DNA of 64,000 nucleotides from Malurus cyaneus samueli (taxonomy: Eukaryota > Chordata > Aves > Passeriformes > Maluridae): positions 32,984,387 through 33,048,386 of the forward strand of contig CM019218.1 of assembly GCA_009741485.1 (NCBI GenBank), given 5' to 3'. The notes under the pieces are model-generated. The model was not told the DNA's origin. It did not search any database and saw only the letters and a program-made list of their open reading frames with translations. The stretch's first letter is position 1; each line of letters starts with the position of its first letter. The translations under genes and the position numbers were made by a program. Positions 13,401 to 27,000 of the stretch are shown in pieces.

Positions 13401-13559
13401 TTATATATTTAGAATAGAATTAAGTTAAATGTTAAGTTTGAAGCAAACTTCTAGCATTAAAATCCTTTATTTTCCTAAAGAATTCTCAAAAATTTGAATT
13501 GTAAGGGATAAGTCTCAGCTGGGTAACACGCTTAGGTGGGGGTTGGAGAGTGAAGTTCC
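10415..13559. other. No gene recognised; probable PAPLN 5' intron
   Basis: AT-rich sequence with no recognisable exon or RNA gene. If the CpG island at 9725-10215 is the PAPLN promoter, this stretch is part of the intron separating the untranslated first exon from the first coding exon. Confidence 0.4.
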
Positions 13560-14697
13560 TCCCACTCTAAGTTAAGAGCAGGTTTGAGACCATCTGTGGG
13601 AACTGAATAGGCACAAGTCTGTGGGGCCTTATGAGATGCAGCCCAAAGTCCTGAGGAAACTGACTGATATGGTTGCCAAGCCACTCTCCATGATATTTGA
13701 AAAGTCATGGCAGTCAATCAAACTGCCTAGTGACTGGAAAAAGGGAAATGTTGTTCCTATTTTTAAAAGAGGAGAAACGAAGAGCCAGAGAACTAAAGAC
13801 TTGTGAGCCCTCCCTTTGTGCCTGGGAACATCATGGAGCAGATCCTCCTGAAAGCAGTGTTAAAAGGCATGCAAGACAATGAGGTGATCCAAGACAGGCC
13901 AGCGCAGTTTCACTACGGGCAAATCCTGCCTGCCCAACCTGGTGCCCTTCTGTGGTGGAGTGACTCCAGTGGTTGACAAGGGAAGACTGATGTCATCTAC
14001 CTAGAATTCTGTAAGGCTTTTGACATGGTCCCATGTGAAGGACTTGGGGGTTCTCATAGATGAAAGGCTGGACATGAGCTATAAATATGTGCTCACAGCC
14101 CAGAAAACAAGCCACATCCTGGGTGCATCCAAAGCAGTGTGGTGAGCAGGACACGGGAGGGGATTCTTCTCTTCTGCCCTTCTGAGAACCCACCTGGAAT
14201 ACTGTGCCCAGGTTTAGTGTCCTCCAGCAAAAAAAAGACATGGACCTGCTGGAGCGTGTCCAGAGGAGGCCACAAGATGCTCGGAGGGCTGGAGCAGCTC
14301 TCTATGAAGAAAGGCTGAGAGAGCTGGGATTGTTCAGCATAGAGAAGAGAAGGCTCCAGAGAGACCTTATTGCTGCCTTCTGGTGTTTAAAGGGGACTTA
14401 GAAAAAAGATGATGAGTCACGTCAGCGGGTAGTGATAGCACAAGGGGTGATGGTTCTAAACTAAAAGAGGGGAGATATAGATTACAAATTAGGAGGAAAT
14501 TCTTTACTCAGAAAGTGATGAGGTACTGAACAGGTTGCCCAGAAAAATTGTGGATGCCACTTCCCTGGAAATGTTCAAGGCCAGCTCAGATGGGGTTTTG
14601 AACAATCTGGTCTAGTGGAAGGTGTCCCACAGCAGAGGGGGTTGAAGTAGATGATTTTCAAGGTCCCTTCCAACACAATCCATTCTATTGTTTATGA
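13560..14697 (+). mobile_element. CR1 LINE fragment, 3' part, degraded and internally deleted
   Basis: CR1 is the main non-LTR retrotransposon of birds. The start matches the CR1 reverse-transcriptase region: a frame at 13621-13806 reads like the RT segment ending in WKKGNVVPIFKRG. It then shifts frame and continues to a segment resembling KAFDMVP near 14010-14035. The sequence next jumps directly to the CR1 C-terminal region (DLGVLIDERLDM at about 14038-14075), so the central RT portion is missing. The typical CR1 3' UTR follows, ending in a degenerate form of the ATTCTATG terminal repeat near 14680-14697. Stops and frameshifts make it non-autonomous. There is no target-site duplication and no poly-A tail, as is typical for CR1. 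The 5' boundary is approximate. Confidence 0.9.
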
Positions 14698-17600
14698 CAA
14701 ATAGCAATGCTCAGTGTCAGGTGATATTTCAGGTCAGGCTAAATAACTCATAGAAATGAAGCTTAAGCTGTGACAGGACAGTAGTAAATGTAAAAGATTG
14801 TTAGCCATTCCTCTTCAATTATGCTAGTGTTTGGGATATTAATTCCTTGTCATGTATTTTCCATAGGCAGTGTGTGGCTTCTTTCTGCAATGTCTAAATC
14901 AGTCTGTGTGCTTGTCGTTATCCCTACATGCTCCCAGATTTAATTAACAGCTAAGCACAGTGAGACTACCAAAATAGAAGGCAGAATCCTATCTTTACTC
15001 CTTATAATAAATCTCTTGCTGCAAACCTCATAGTGGGAGGCTAGTTGCATAAAATTGAATCTGAGCTGATATTAATAGGTAGACAGAAAATTGCCCTCAT
15101 GAAATACTGCATTAGCTCCTGCAAAGGGCTGGCACAGTTATTACATTTGCTTGGAAGACGCTGCTTCACTGATCTAAGCCTGGGATACATCACTGTGGAT
15201 TTTGGAGAGCAAGAATGAAGCAGATCTGCATCTTCCCCACCCACTGATAGGGTATGGTGTGAGGCCTTACTGGAATCTCTATGTGCTGATCTTGCCCTTG
15301 AGCCTGATGATTTTTCAGCTACTGTTTTGTGTGATTTCAGTATTCAGAGGCTGCTGTGGCTTCCCCAGGTGTTGCTGAGCTTTGCTTTGCCATAGAAGCC
15401 CTCTATAAAAAACATTGTCAGTCTGTGTCAACCACATGAAGTGATGGCCCAGTGCAGAGTCATGTGCCTTTAGGAATCAGGCTGAAGGTTGAGTTGAAAA
15501 CTTATTGATAGAGTAGGCAAGAAGATGCTTTTCTGCTACCACTACTCTGTTCTCCAGCCACCTGGTGCTCTTCTGCTGTGCTTGTTAGTAAGTTTTTCTA
15601 ACTTTTTTTTTCATTTAACAAGGTGAAATTTATTCTAGCTGAAAGTTTGTCTTTCATAATATGCATAACATGACTGAAACTGTATCTCAGTGGATTAGTT
15701 TCTTGATGAGGATTTTTCAGCTCCTAACATATGTTAAGAATTAATTACTAAATCTGGATACCAAAGGTAAAGATACCACTGTAAATCTTCTGCTCAGACA
15801 ACTCATGTTTTCATTTTCAGCATGCTCCTGCTTTAACGGGCACATAGATATTATTTGGTTTGTCTGCCCTAAGCCAAAGGACATAAGGCCCAGAATTTTC
15901 TTTCCTTTTGAAAAATTGTCGAAAACAGGATGACTTACTGTGGCTGGGGAAGAAAACAGGCATGTTAAGAAGTATCTTGAATGTGTTATCATCTGCCTAA
16001 AGTGGTGATTTGTTTCCTGGTTCCTCTGTGCTGTTTGATGTGATCCTTGTGCTCTCCCCACTCAGGTTACATCCTAGGCAAGGGAGGTTTTTCCTTATCC
16101 TTGCTCCATGTTTTTTTTACCCTTTATCCTGTCCCCTTTCTCTCCCCACCTTCTTGTCACCCTCTTTCTGTATGTTTTTCCCTTTTCAATTCTTCCAGCA
16201 AAAACTTAAAAAGGCGCTTCTCATTTGTCAAGGCAAACAAAAGCAAGCTTGAATAAAGATACGCTGGATGGGTTTTAGAGCAAAGCAAAATCATAATGTC
16301 TTTAGAAATGTAGTGAATCTAAAAGCTTAAAGGCTTTGCTCTGAATCAATGACTCAAAAGATTTATGTCAGTGAATATCTGGGCAACATATCATCATCCT
16401 TTCTGATTTCCCACCTCCTTCAACCAAGCTTCTAAAAATATAACATTAGAGTGAGATCTGATGTGTTGAAGGGGAGAGGAGGAAAAGGAAGGAAATTCTG
16501 AGAACATGTGAATAGTGGGATCCCTGTGACAGCTTCTGCTTTAGGGCTGGATGTGCTAAACTTTACAATAAGCAATTTCTGTTGATATTGCAACAGGGTA
16601 AATGTTTATTGCTGGGGTGCCAACCTGTACCTCACGAGTTGTGCATGCAAAGGCAGCTTCTGTGTCAGGGTTACCTCAAAGGGAATGATAGATCCATACT
16701 GGGTAATGCAGATCCCCATCTGGGAGATGAAATGAGCTGTAAGGACCTGACAAAGTCAGTGATGCTGTGGGTGGCTTACCTGCATGTTCAGATAAATCTC
16801 ATCTAGATTAGACAAGTGGAAACCCTGGAGTGGTCTTTTCACCTTCTGCCTATGAACCACTCCTAGAACAATCCCTGACCTATGTATGTGATAAATGTCT
16901 TTGGCCAAACATGATTTACAGGCCAAAGAATGCTGGTCTATCTTATGTGCTAGGCATAAGAGAAGAACCACATAACACTGGCTGTCCAATTATTTTCAAA
17001 AAGAATAGAGAAAATCTGATACATGTGTGAGCAAAAGAACTCATGAAACTTGTTTTATTCTGACTGTGATCTGATTCTGTAGTGCCTAAACAGCTTAAGT
17101 TCTTGCTTACACAAGGCTAAGTTATTCATAACATTACTTTTAAGTTTGGATTTCCTCCCTGTTGAAAAGAAAATGTCATCATCTAAACGGATTAAAAATT
17201 CAACACATCTCTTCATCCCGGTCCAGTATATTTTTCCTTAAAATGTAACTTCATGGCTTTTGAGACCCTGAAATTAAACAACTTATTCTAAGTTATTTTT
17301 TCATATATATACAGGCAATGTAGGTCATGTTTCCCCAGGAACATGGATCTTAAGAGGTTGTTTGGAAAAGTGGCCCGGTTTAAGTAAGCAATCTTATCTG
17401 TGCATCGAAAGGCAGGATTTACACATATAAAGTAAATATAGGAGTCATTTAAACTGTCCTCGATTCTAAAACATACTTCTGGTCTTAATGAAGATTTGAG
17501 TGATCTTGCTAAGCATGCCGGGCCCTGGGTAAGAGTTTCTAACTAAAATATTTTTACAGCAGCTCACTGCTGGCTCCACTATAGAAGAGTCTCCAAGTCT

Positions 17601-20600
17601 GCCCATTTGTCTTTTCTAGAACTTCTATTTGTTAAGGCAAAAGCTTCTTTCCTAAGTGGGTTCAGTGTTAAGCCCTGAAATAAGGGTGCTTATCCCAGTT
17701 TCCTGTTGTGGTGGAGTTCTTGTGTTTTGCACAGAGTTAGGAAATTCCAGCTATCTGGTCTGTGGTCCTCTCACCCTACTGTTTTGGAATAGAAGGTTTT
17801 TGATCTCCTAAAGTTAGATTTCAGTTTGAACTTCCCCAGTGTTTGGAGAAGCTTGGGTCAGTATCTCTTACAGAAAACAGTCCAGGGTTGAACTCTGAAG
17901 CTGATTCTTTATGACCAAGCTTACAGATGGCAGGAACCAGTCCCCACTTCAAGCCTTTTATTCATCTCACCTGAGCAGTTAATGCCAGGTGTGACAGGCT
18001 AGACAATTTGGATCTGCTCTGGTGTACGGGCAGAGGTTTCACATCTATTTCTGGTTAAAGATCCTGGCTGTTCTTTACTTGTTGTGAACTTATAAACCCT
18101 CTGCCTGAGATAACTTCATAGTTTAGTATTATGGCAGGAATTCCTCCATGTCAGCTTTCCAGCAGCTGTTCCATAGCTTGAGCATAAAGTCACCATTTCC
18201 CCTCAGGCTCTGCTGCTGTTTCTGGGTGGAGGAGGGGTGGGGATGCTGTTCTCGCACTCAGTGGGAAAAGGGAGCTGGGGAGGGTTGAAGAAAATTGGAG
18301 AAGGACAGGAGGCTCAGGGGGCAGCAGCTGCTGTTGTTACAAGTGAAAGCACTGCAAAACACTGTCCTTTTCATTCCTTCCCCCGCATACCCAGCCTGCA
18401 GTGAGAAGAATAGCAAACAAGTAGTATAAAGATATGCTGCTATACCCCAGGTCCTACAAGGAGTTAAAGAGCCATCAAATACAGGAATAGAACTTGACCC
18501 TTTTCTTAAGGTTTCGGACAGATTCTTCAGTCCCATCTGTTGTGGTTGAAACTAAGGTGAAAGGAATCAATGCTGTATTCTACATCTAGGAAGCTTTTAA
18601 AATAACAAGTTTGTTGACACTCGGATCATCAACTACAAGATTTGTTTTCCAGCATGGAATTTAATAGGATACAGACAGCTCTGTTCTTCCTTCTGATGAT
18701 CCTTCCTGGAATCTCTTTATTAGTTTAATAGAACTGACTTGTCTAAACGTTTTAATGCAAAATTTAGGACATATGATAGCAATTTCCATTCAAGTGCAAT
18801 GGCACAAAGGTACAAGCAAGCACCAGAACTGCAATCTCTTGCTGCTTTGAGATTGCAAAGCAATCAACATACATTGGGTTCTGACTCTAGCTGTCTTCTC
18901 AGAGAATCTTTTTATTATGTCTGGCTAAAAATGTCCAAGATACTAACTACCTGGGAAATGGGAGTACTGTTAGCCCTGGTGAGCTGCTTCTCTAGCCTCT
19001 CCTCCAGGAGCCTTGTGTGGTTTGGTCCCAGCTCCCTGTCTGCCTCTTAGCTCAGATGCTAGAAGGAGCTGAGCAGACAGTTCATTAGCAGCAGAACAGG
19101 GATTGGATTTTTCAAGGCCACATCTGTGGACCTGAGAGGTGCCTGGAAATAGAATATGTAAGAGAGGAGTGATGGGGAAGAGATTTTTCCCTCTGGGTAA
19201 TAGGAATAAGAGCTGATCTCAAATATTTACATCTGATATCAACACCATTCAAGGAAGATGCTCCTTTCACAATGCCCTTTTCTAATGCTGTGGGCACATT
19301 TTAAGGTCCTTCAGGAGAACTGTGCTGTTTGTAGAAAAAGGATTTCTTCTTTCCTGTGCTTCCCCTAGGAAAGGATATGACACTTGTCAGGGATATGACA
19401 GAGTTCCAGCTTGATTTGGTCATTGGCCTCTACAGCACAGAGAGCATTCTTGACCTCTTGTAGAGGGTATCCAGAGGTTATTTCTTCCTGGATTTGAATA
19501 GGAAGGGTAATAGTAGCGTATGTGGGGGGAACAGGGTACATAGTCTTCCCTCAGTTTCCTAAGAGTGACTAATGCAAAATTAATGAAAGTATTTTCATAT
19601 AAAAACTTCCTACATCTTCATTGTCTTATTAATCTTGTGATTGGCACTCGGTATTTAGGGAGAGAATTTATCAGTGCTTGTTTTCCCAATTACATTTTCC
19701 CTATTCATTGCTGTTTTGCACACAGACTTTGGTGCAACTGAATTTTTCAGAACTTAGGAGCTTTTACATCTGAAAGAGAAAGTATTTAAGAACAAGCTTT
19801 TTGTTCTCAGTACACTGATTTTAAAATCCATGGCCTATATGGACTTACGGAGTTGTAACAAGATCTGTTCAATGAGGCCTAAGACTAGAGAAAAATGGTT
19901 GCCCATCATAAAGTAACCTGAAATACTTGAAAACCAGATCAAGTATGATTTTGAATATTTCTTGGTTCTGATGTCATATCGTCATGCAACAATGATTTTG
20001 TATCAATGTTATTGTTAATAGTGATACACAATCTGTATTTTATCTGGATTGAATAGGCCAGGCTAAAGGAGCTATATATGAAGTTTTAATATTAAAACAG
20101 ATGTTGTTACAAGGAATGATGAGATAAACATTTCTTCCTTGATGCTTTTGGGTACTGTGATAAGAGAATTTCTCCTTTTATCTTTCCCAAGTTAGAAAGA
20201 AGCTCAAACTAGATAAAACCGTGCTAGGAATATCTACTCCATTTCTTTTCCTTCTTTTTTTTCTGGACCTAATCAACTGGTCACAAGGTCATGAGAAAAT
20301 GTGATGAGAAAGAGTCAGTCTGTAGTGGTGGAAGTGCCCCTGGTCACAGCTGTGAGCCCTGGTGAGTGGTGGTTGGTGTGGGCTGCAGCTCAAAAGAAGA
20401 AGGATTAAGTAGCAGCAGGGACGTACCAACAAAGTTTTGTGGTCCTAAATGTGCATAATGCCCCAAATTTAGGAACTGTTGTATGCTTCCATATCAGCCT
20501 ACATGACCTGATGTCCTCTCTAACTCTGTAGAGGGGATGTAATCATGGTGGAATCTAGCTTTGGCTGTCCATGAATTGTTGGATTTTAAATAGGCACAGC

Positions 20601-21018
20601 CACACAAAATGAATGTAGGGTACAGAGATGGTAACTGTGGAATTTTTTTACCTTGGGTTGGGTGAAGTAATTGCAATCTTCAAGTATTTTATCATGTATG
20701 TGTAAAGGGGTGGGAGGGCAGACATGCCACAGCATGCACCTTCCACTCTGCCTGGGGATGGTATTCTCATAATACTAGAGGAAAGTTCAGCAAAATATTT
20801 ACACTCAGTAATTATATCCTGGCTTTCTGCTGAGGGTAATTTCAGTCTTTGCAGTTGCCTTCATATATCCAGAGAGCAGAGTGACAAAACTGCTTTTCTT
20901 CTCTCATCTTGATTTTTACTTCCACCTCCATTTTCACTGCATGGTATCATAGCTTTTCCACCAAACAAGCAGCAAAGAAGCCAGCAGCCCTGATCAGTAA
21001 TCTCTCTGTTCCCCATAG
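14698..21018. other. No gene recognised; probable PAPLN 5' intron
   Basis: AT-rich sequence between the CR1 fragment and the first PAPLN coding exon. I saw no exon, RNA gene or clear repeat family. It ends in a good splice acceptor (CTGTTCCCCATAG, to 21018), so at least its 3' portion is intron of the PAPLN primary transcript. Confidence 0.5.
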
Positions 21019-21081
21019 GTAGACATGAAGAACTTGTTCCTTCTGCTCATGTTCACAATGATGTCACCTTCTGCAACTTCT
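21019..21081 (+). CDS. PAPLN: PAPLN coding exon 1: signal peptide
   Basis: The acceptor CCCCATAG ends at 21018, six untranslated bases follow, then ATG at 21025. It encodes 19 residues ([19 protein letters not shown]), a short basic start plus a hydrophobic core, typical of a secretory signal peptide. The donor is TCT|GTAAGT at 21082, phase 0. Intron 1, about 10.1 kb, follows. Confidence 0.9.
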
Positions 21082-24000
21082 GTAAGTAAATGCTCATCTG
21101 ATCACTCTTACAAGAAATGAAAGATACTTCTGTTAAGAACTGTCAGCATCTGGAACTCAAGTGCTCTGTAGAAAGTATTTCTGAAAGGGCTAAGAGGTTC
21201 AAGTCATCAGGCCTATTGTGGTACATCTTATGAAAAGTCTAACATGGCAATTAAATAATAGAATTCTGGTAGTGCCTTTGGTTCTAGGAATGTTATCTGC
21301 AAAGCAGTAATTGCTGTCTCCTGCTTCAAAGCTAGAGAGAGTTATCACTTGAAATAAAGGGAATGGATTTTTGGTTAGCTCATTTTTCTCTTTTCTTTGG
21401 TCTTAGAAGTATTAGCAATGTGGTTTCATTTTACTGGGAGAGGTTACTTTATTTTAAGCCCATTTGATATTATCAGAAAAAGAATGCAGCTATTAAGAAC
21501 TGTGAATCTTCTTCCTTTCTGAGTGAGAAGTAGACTCTTTCTGAAGTAAATGCAGCTTGAGAGCAGTTTCCCTGACTTGAAGTTAAACTTTATTAGTGAG
21601 TTGGACATCTAAGCTAAAAGATGACCTGCAGAGTAGAGTGGAAGTCTTAGCAAAAGGAGACATTACAGTTTTGTTAGGTATAAAGGAATAGAGAGTGGGG
21701 AAAAAAGAGGCAATTATCACTTGGGGTAAGTGTTTTGCTTTCTGGCTGCCTTTGAAGATCTGGGATGAGAGACCAGAAATCAAGCAGAGTTTGTTAGTTG
21801 CTTTATTTTCTCTTACAGATGGAAATATGCTTAAATGAGTTCTTGCTATCTCACATCTAATAAAAGCTCATACTGTATGTTAAAAGAACCAGAAATGGAA
21901 TATATTATATTCAGTTCATCTGTTCACCTGCCATCTCCAGTTTGGAGATTAGGTGATTTTTTTGGAAGTGATATGACTGAAATACCCTGAGACTGTGAAG
22001 GCTGACATTTCTCTTGGGCATTAGACTCTATAGCCTGCATTTGCAATCAATAGCTCATCTTGAAGCCACGCTGAATGAAATGAGAAGCTTATGCTTGGCC
22101 ACCATTTAAGTTCAGTTTCCCTGACATGCTGGATCTGTCCAAATCATGAGGGAGCAGGAAGATCTAGCAGCACTAAGGCACTGATGTAGTAATTCTCCAT
22201 TTTGTTTCTAGTCGGGAAGAGAGAAATGGTGTTTGTTTCACATGGGTCATTCCTTACCAGATACTAATGCAATCAGGCTGAGCCATAGCAAGAGATGGCC
22301 ATCTTGTGAGAGTGGGAGCTGGCAGGACTGATTGTACTGGTAGAATTCAAGTCTGTGCTAGATTAATTAGCCTGAGCACCAAAAGAGTAGCCTGGCTGCC
22401 TGAGCTCCCCCAGCTGGGATAGCTCTGAAAATTCTGTGCCTCTGACTGCTAAAGAAAAGGAGTGGTATCCCTTCTGCTATAAATGCAAATTTTATATTTA
22501 TGTGGTTAGAGAAAGGAAAGGAAGCAGAGAGTGAGATTGAAAACTGAGGCAGGAAATACTGCATGGTAGGAAAATAAAGTGGAGAATTGCTTGCTGTTCT
22601 ACATCTCTCTCCACTCCTTTAGGACTTCACCTGACATGGCAGGTTTATTGAAAAGTAACTTTAATCCATGATACATAGCATTGAAAAGCTCCCTTCCTTG
22701 TGCTGTTATTTTGTAATTCCCAGTGACAGAGGGAATAAGAGATTGTCAATGGCATGGTGCATTTCTCCACATGGAAGGAGAAACACTTCCTTTAATTTAT
22801 AGTAGCATATATCAAAGAAATTGGGGCTCTGCCTCTTCATTAGATATTAGACCCAGAGCAGCCTTGCTGCCCAGACAGCAACACTAGTTTTGATTTTGAT
22901 ATCATGTAAATGTAGCAGCACAGGGATAGAAAGGTGGATCACCTCCAGATATACAATGAGTAGTGTATACCCTGGGAAGAGGAGCGTGCTGGTGGTAGAA
23001 TCAAAAACAGCAGAAAAAACATAGACTAGCATATGTGGGTTTTATTCCAGAATAAACTGCTTATCTCTTAGATCCATCCTGTCTACCAATGCACACAGTG
23101 ATTCTTCCTGGACACCTTCTGACCCAGGCACAGGAGATTGCATTCAGAGAGACCAATAGTATTAATGGGAGTACAGCTATAAATGGGTGAACTGCAGGTG
23201 TACACAAGGGTGGAGAACATGGGTCTGCAGGGATTCATGTGTACATGGGATTCAAGGGTGTAGGTTGATGCCTACTAGTTTGCATCTCCTGCTTTTGGAG
23301 GGGAGCAGCTGAATTTCTGTTTACTTTATTGCCAGGCTAGGGAAAGCAGCAAGCAGAAAAAGGGCAGAAATGACAGGCAGTTTCCTCCATCTTCTCTCTT
23401 CTCACAGTGAGTGTAGACGGTTTATCTGACAGACATGGCAGGCAGCATTAAGCAGCAAGAGAGAGACTCCTGCCTGTCAAAGCCACTGCCTGCTGGAAAT
23501 TTCCTGCCCAGTCCTCCATCCTGGATGGAACCCACTGTAGTCTTCATTCCTTCTTTCCTGCTAAAATATGGAGAGGGTCTTACCATACAGCACCTGTGGT
23601 GTTCTGTTCCTTTTCAGCAGGCTTTGAAGGATCTGGAAAGGGAGGTCATCCTTTAGTTGTAGCCCCTTTGTTGTTTTCACTGTAGTAGCACTAGAAACTA
23701 ATGCTGGATGGGAAGGAGGAGTGTGTGTATTGTATACTTTGGGATGCAAGTTTTTGAATCTGAAATCCTCCTTTCCCGGTTGGAAATGTGGACAAATTCA
23801 AGGAAAAGCTGCTCATCTGAGGACAAGTTTTGTTCCTCCTTTTATGATCTTTAGGTATTAGCTGATATTTAGATCATGTCCAATACTTATATTTGCTCCT
23901 AGATTGTACTGCAGGTGTGCTACAGTGTACACTGGCTTGAGGCTTGGCTTAAATTCATATTCAAATATATTTCATCTGAACACTATTTCTTCCTATGGAT

Positions 24001-27000
24001 CTTCATTTCCAGGTTGAAATGCTAATTTTTAATTTATTCCAAACAAAAGAACATTCTTATTGCTTAAAGTGTTAATCTATTGAATAAACTTGTAAATGCC
24101 TTAGCCAGGTTTGACAAAAAAAGGCAGAAGTTGCACAAGGACATCAAATTTAAGGTCAGACAGAAATAGTAAAAATCACTGTGAGGAGAGAGAAAGAGGA
24201 GATTTTACTAATATTCTTTTGGAGGGAAGGGTAGAAAACATGCACAAAAATAACTACCATGTAGGACCAGTTCATTTTGCCCTATATCTTGTCTTCAGCT
24301 GTGTCATAAACACATGTTTAGGAAAAAAAAAAAAAAAAGAAGATTGGCAAGTACAATTTCCCCCAATACACTTCCAATTTTATGAACCCTTTGAGCTTGA
24401 GATGTCTCTGTTTCTCTTCCCTGAATTTGGTCAATGCCTCGTTGAAGCCATTACATCAATATCCTGCTCTTGACAGCTAAATATCATCTCTCATGTAATG
24501 ATTTATTAATATTAGTTAATAATTAATAAATAAAAGCAATTTGGGACTAGGATCTGTGTTTTCTCCTGTGATTTGGGCATCACTGAAGTTGCCTGCATGA
24601 AGTCTCCAGTGTTATAGTATAAGTGATGTATCACTTATACTGTAATGTCTTTCCATAGCTCTTTGCAGTATGTGTCTGGTTATCCTTCATTACCGTGTAT
24701 TACCCTTACTTTCATTACTTCTGTGGTTTTGGCATAACTAATATATGTGTTGAGCCATTCAGGTTCCTTATGGAATTCTGCTGCTAATGTCAGTTCTTGC
24801 AGTGAATGGAGATTTCACTCCTGCTTTTGTCTTTGGGCCACCTGCTCATTATCCATTGAAGAAATGTCCTTCTGACTGCTTAACTTCCTTCAAAGCTTTA
24901 GGTGAAGGATTGTTTCAAAATTTTTTTTTTAAATCTGTGTGTATCTGGCAGGTTATCCTTGTTGACATGTTTGTGAATAAGAACTGCAATATTCTTAGAA
25001 GGATTTGCCTTTTAAAAAGTCCTATTGACTTTTTCCCAAACATCCTGTATTTATGCAGGTGCCTGCTAGTTCTGTTCTTTGTTATAACTTCTATTAATTT
25101 ATCAGTTGACGTCAGTTTTACGCTCTGTGAATGTACAGTTCCATGGGTTCCCCTGGGATCATTTTGTAAACTGGTGTCAGATTTTCCACTTTCCAATAAT
25201 CAGATGTTGAAGTGGATTTAGCTGAGAGGGTTGTCTGCTAGTATGTAACAGTTTATCCATTTCAACCTTGAGTTCCTGTTAGGCCCCTTGGATAAACAAC
25301 TTCTGCTGATTTCATACTGTGTGTTTTGTCCACTTTTCCAAATAAGTTTGGGGTCATAAAGTTTACTCACAATCATCCTCTTTGTAGTGTTTTCTGAATG
25401 TCCTCAGTTTCTTCCACAACGATTCCAAGAATTAATTTGACTTCTCTGCAATGACTGTATCTTTTTCAGAGAGTTCTTTAAGTTCCCTCATCATCTCCAG
25501 GCCACCCAGAGTTTCTGGAAGTCTTTCAATTTCTAAAAAGTAACTGGTACCTGCTCTGCCCACTGCCCAGCAAGCTGGCACGGTCCCGTGGGGCAGCACG
25601 TCCCTGGCTGTGCAGTGGATCAGGCATGCACCATATCCTGCCCAGCTGACGGGAAATCAGCGGGTGTGGAAGGAGCCAGCTGTGTATGCTGGGACAGCCT
25701 GGAGAGAGAGAGAGAGTACAGTGAGGAGTGCTGAAGAGTGCAACAGGGAACATGGAAAAGAGCTGGGAACCATGAAGGAGTGGGTTCAATAATGTAGGGA
25801 GAATCTGAAGTATCTTGAGAAAATTAAGGTGTTGGGAAACTGCTGGATTTTACTGGATTTGTTAGAGGGGATATGCTAACAAGCCATGGCTAGGGTGAGA
25901 GGGGATGAAAGGAGATGTACGCAGGGAGTGTAAACCACAAGCCATTAAAGCTAACAAAGCCTGGATTCTTTTCCTCATATTTGTAAAGCAGCTTGTCTTA
26001 ATAAGATACTCACATCTTCTGTACCACTTTGTATTTCGCTTCCTGCTGTCACCATCTTGTTCACTTTCATTCTTGTTTTTTCTAGTTTTACTCAAATACA
26101 ATTCTTTGATTGCTTATTCATTATTCATAAAAATGGGACTTGGCATTATTCACCTTCAAAGCTCTTTGCAAGCCTGCTGTGTCTGAGCCCAGATCAATGG
26201 TTAAGACAGAATTATTAAAAAATGGTTTGATGGTGTGGTTTGGATTAATTAGCTTGCTTTTGGTCACATTTTTGGCTAATATCCTAGCAGGTTGCAGATG
26301 GAGTCATCTTGAAAATGTATAAAGCATGTAGTAGGTGTCTAAGTTGTAAACATGTAAGATATACTGAATATTTTTAGCTCCCTTTCAATTAAGTTTGAGG
26401 GTTGGATACCACAAGTCATGCAGAGCTTAGCTGTACATGTCATGCAGAGCTTAGCTGTATGAAAATATATTATCAGTGGTCATCACTGTAGTACTGGATA
26501 GTTCTTCTGGGTGTAGAAAGGAGAAGGAAATGGTTCACATCCCAAAGAGCACATGGTCTACGGATACACTCCATGTGGGTTGTTTTTGCTAGGGCCTTGA
26601 GGTCACTACTAGACTTTACTGGCCCTGACTGGACTCTCCACACCCAGCCCACTGCCCAGCATCCCTTTGTAGCCAGCTGGGGCTGCTGGCTCCTGCCCCA
26701 GTGATGCTGCAGTGAGGATCTGCACAAATCTGCCAGCTAGCCACAGACCTTGATGAGCCAAGCCCACATGCAGTCCAATCTCCCAGGCTGGTTTCAGGTG
26801 GAGGTGCCCAGTTCCCAGGGCTGGGGCTGTGCCCTGGCATGTGCTGCTCCCTGGCTCCCTGTACTGTTCTGAGAGAGCCTCCTGCTACTGACTCTCAGCT
26901 CACAAGGAGCAGCCAGCCTTTGGGGTACCTTGACTCTTTCCTTTCTTTTCCCTTTCCATTATTAATTTTCCTCTCAGCAATTAACTTTTCCCTAAGCAAT

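Noticed and set aside
13621..13882. Two overlapping frames that look like a small protein
   Set aside because: They are pieces of the decayed CR1 reverse transcriptase, separated by a frameshift.
24501..24531. AT-only inverted repeat as a functional element
   Set aside because: Made entirely of A and T, so inverted matches of this length are expected by chance.
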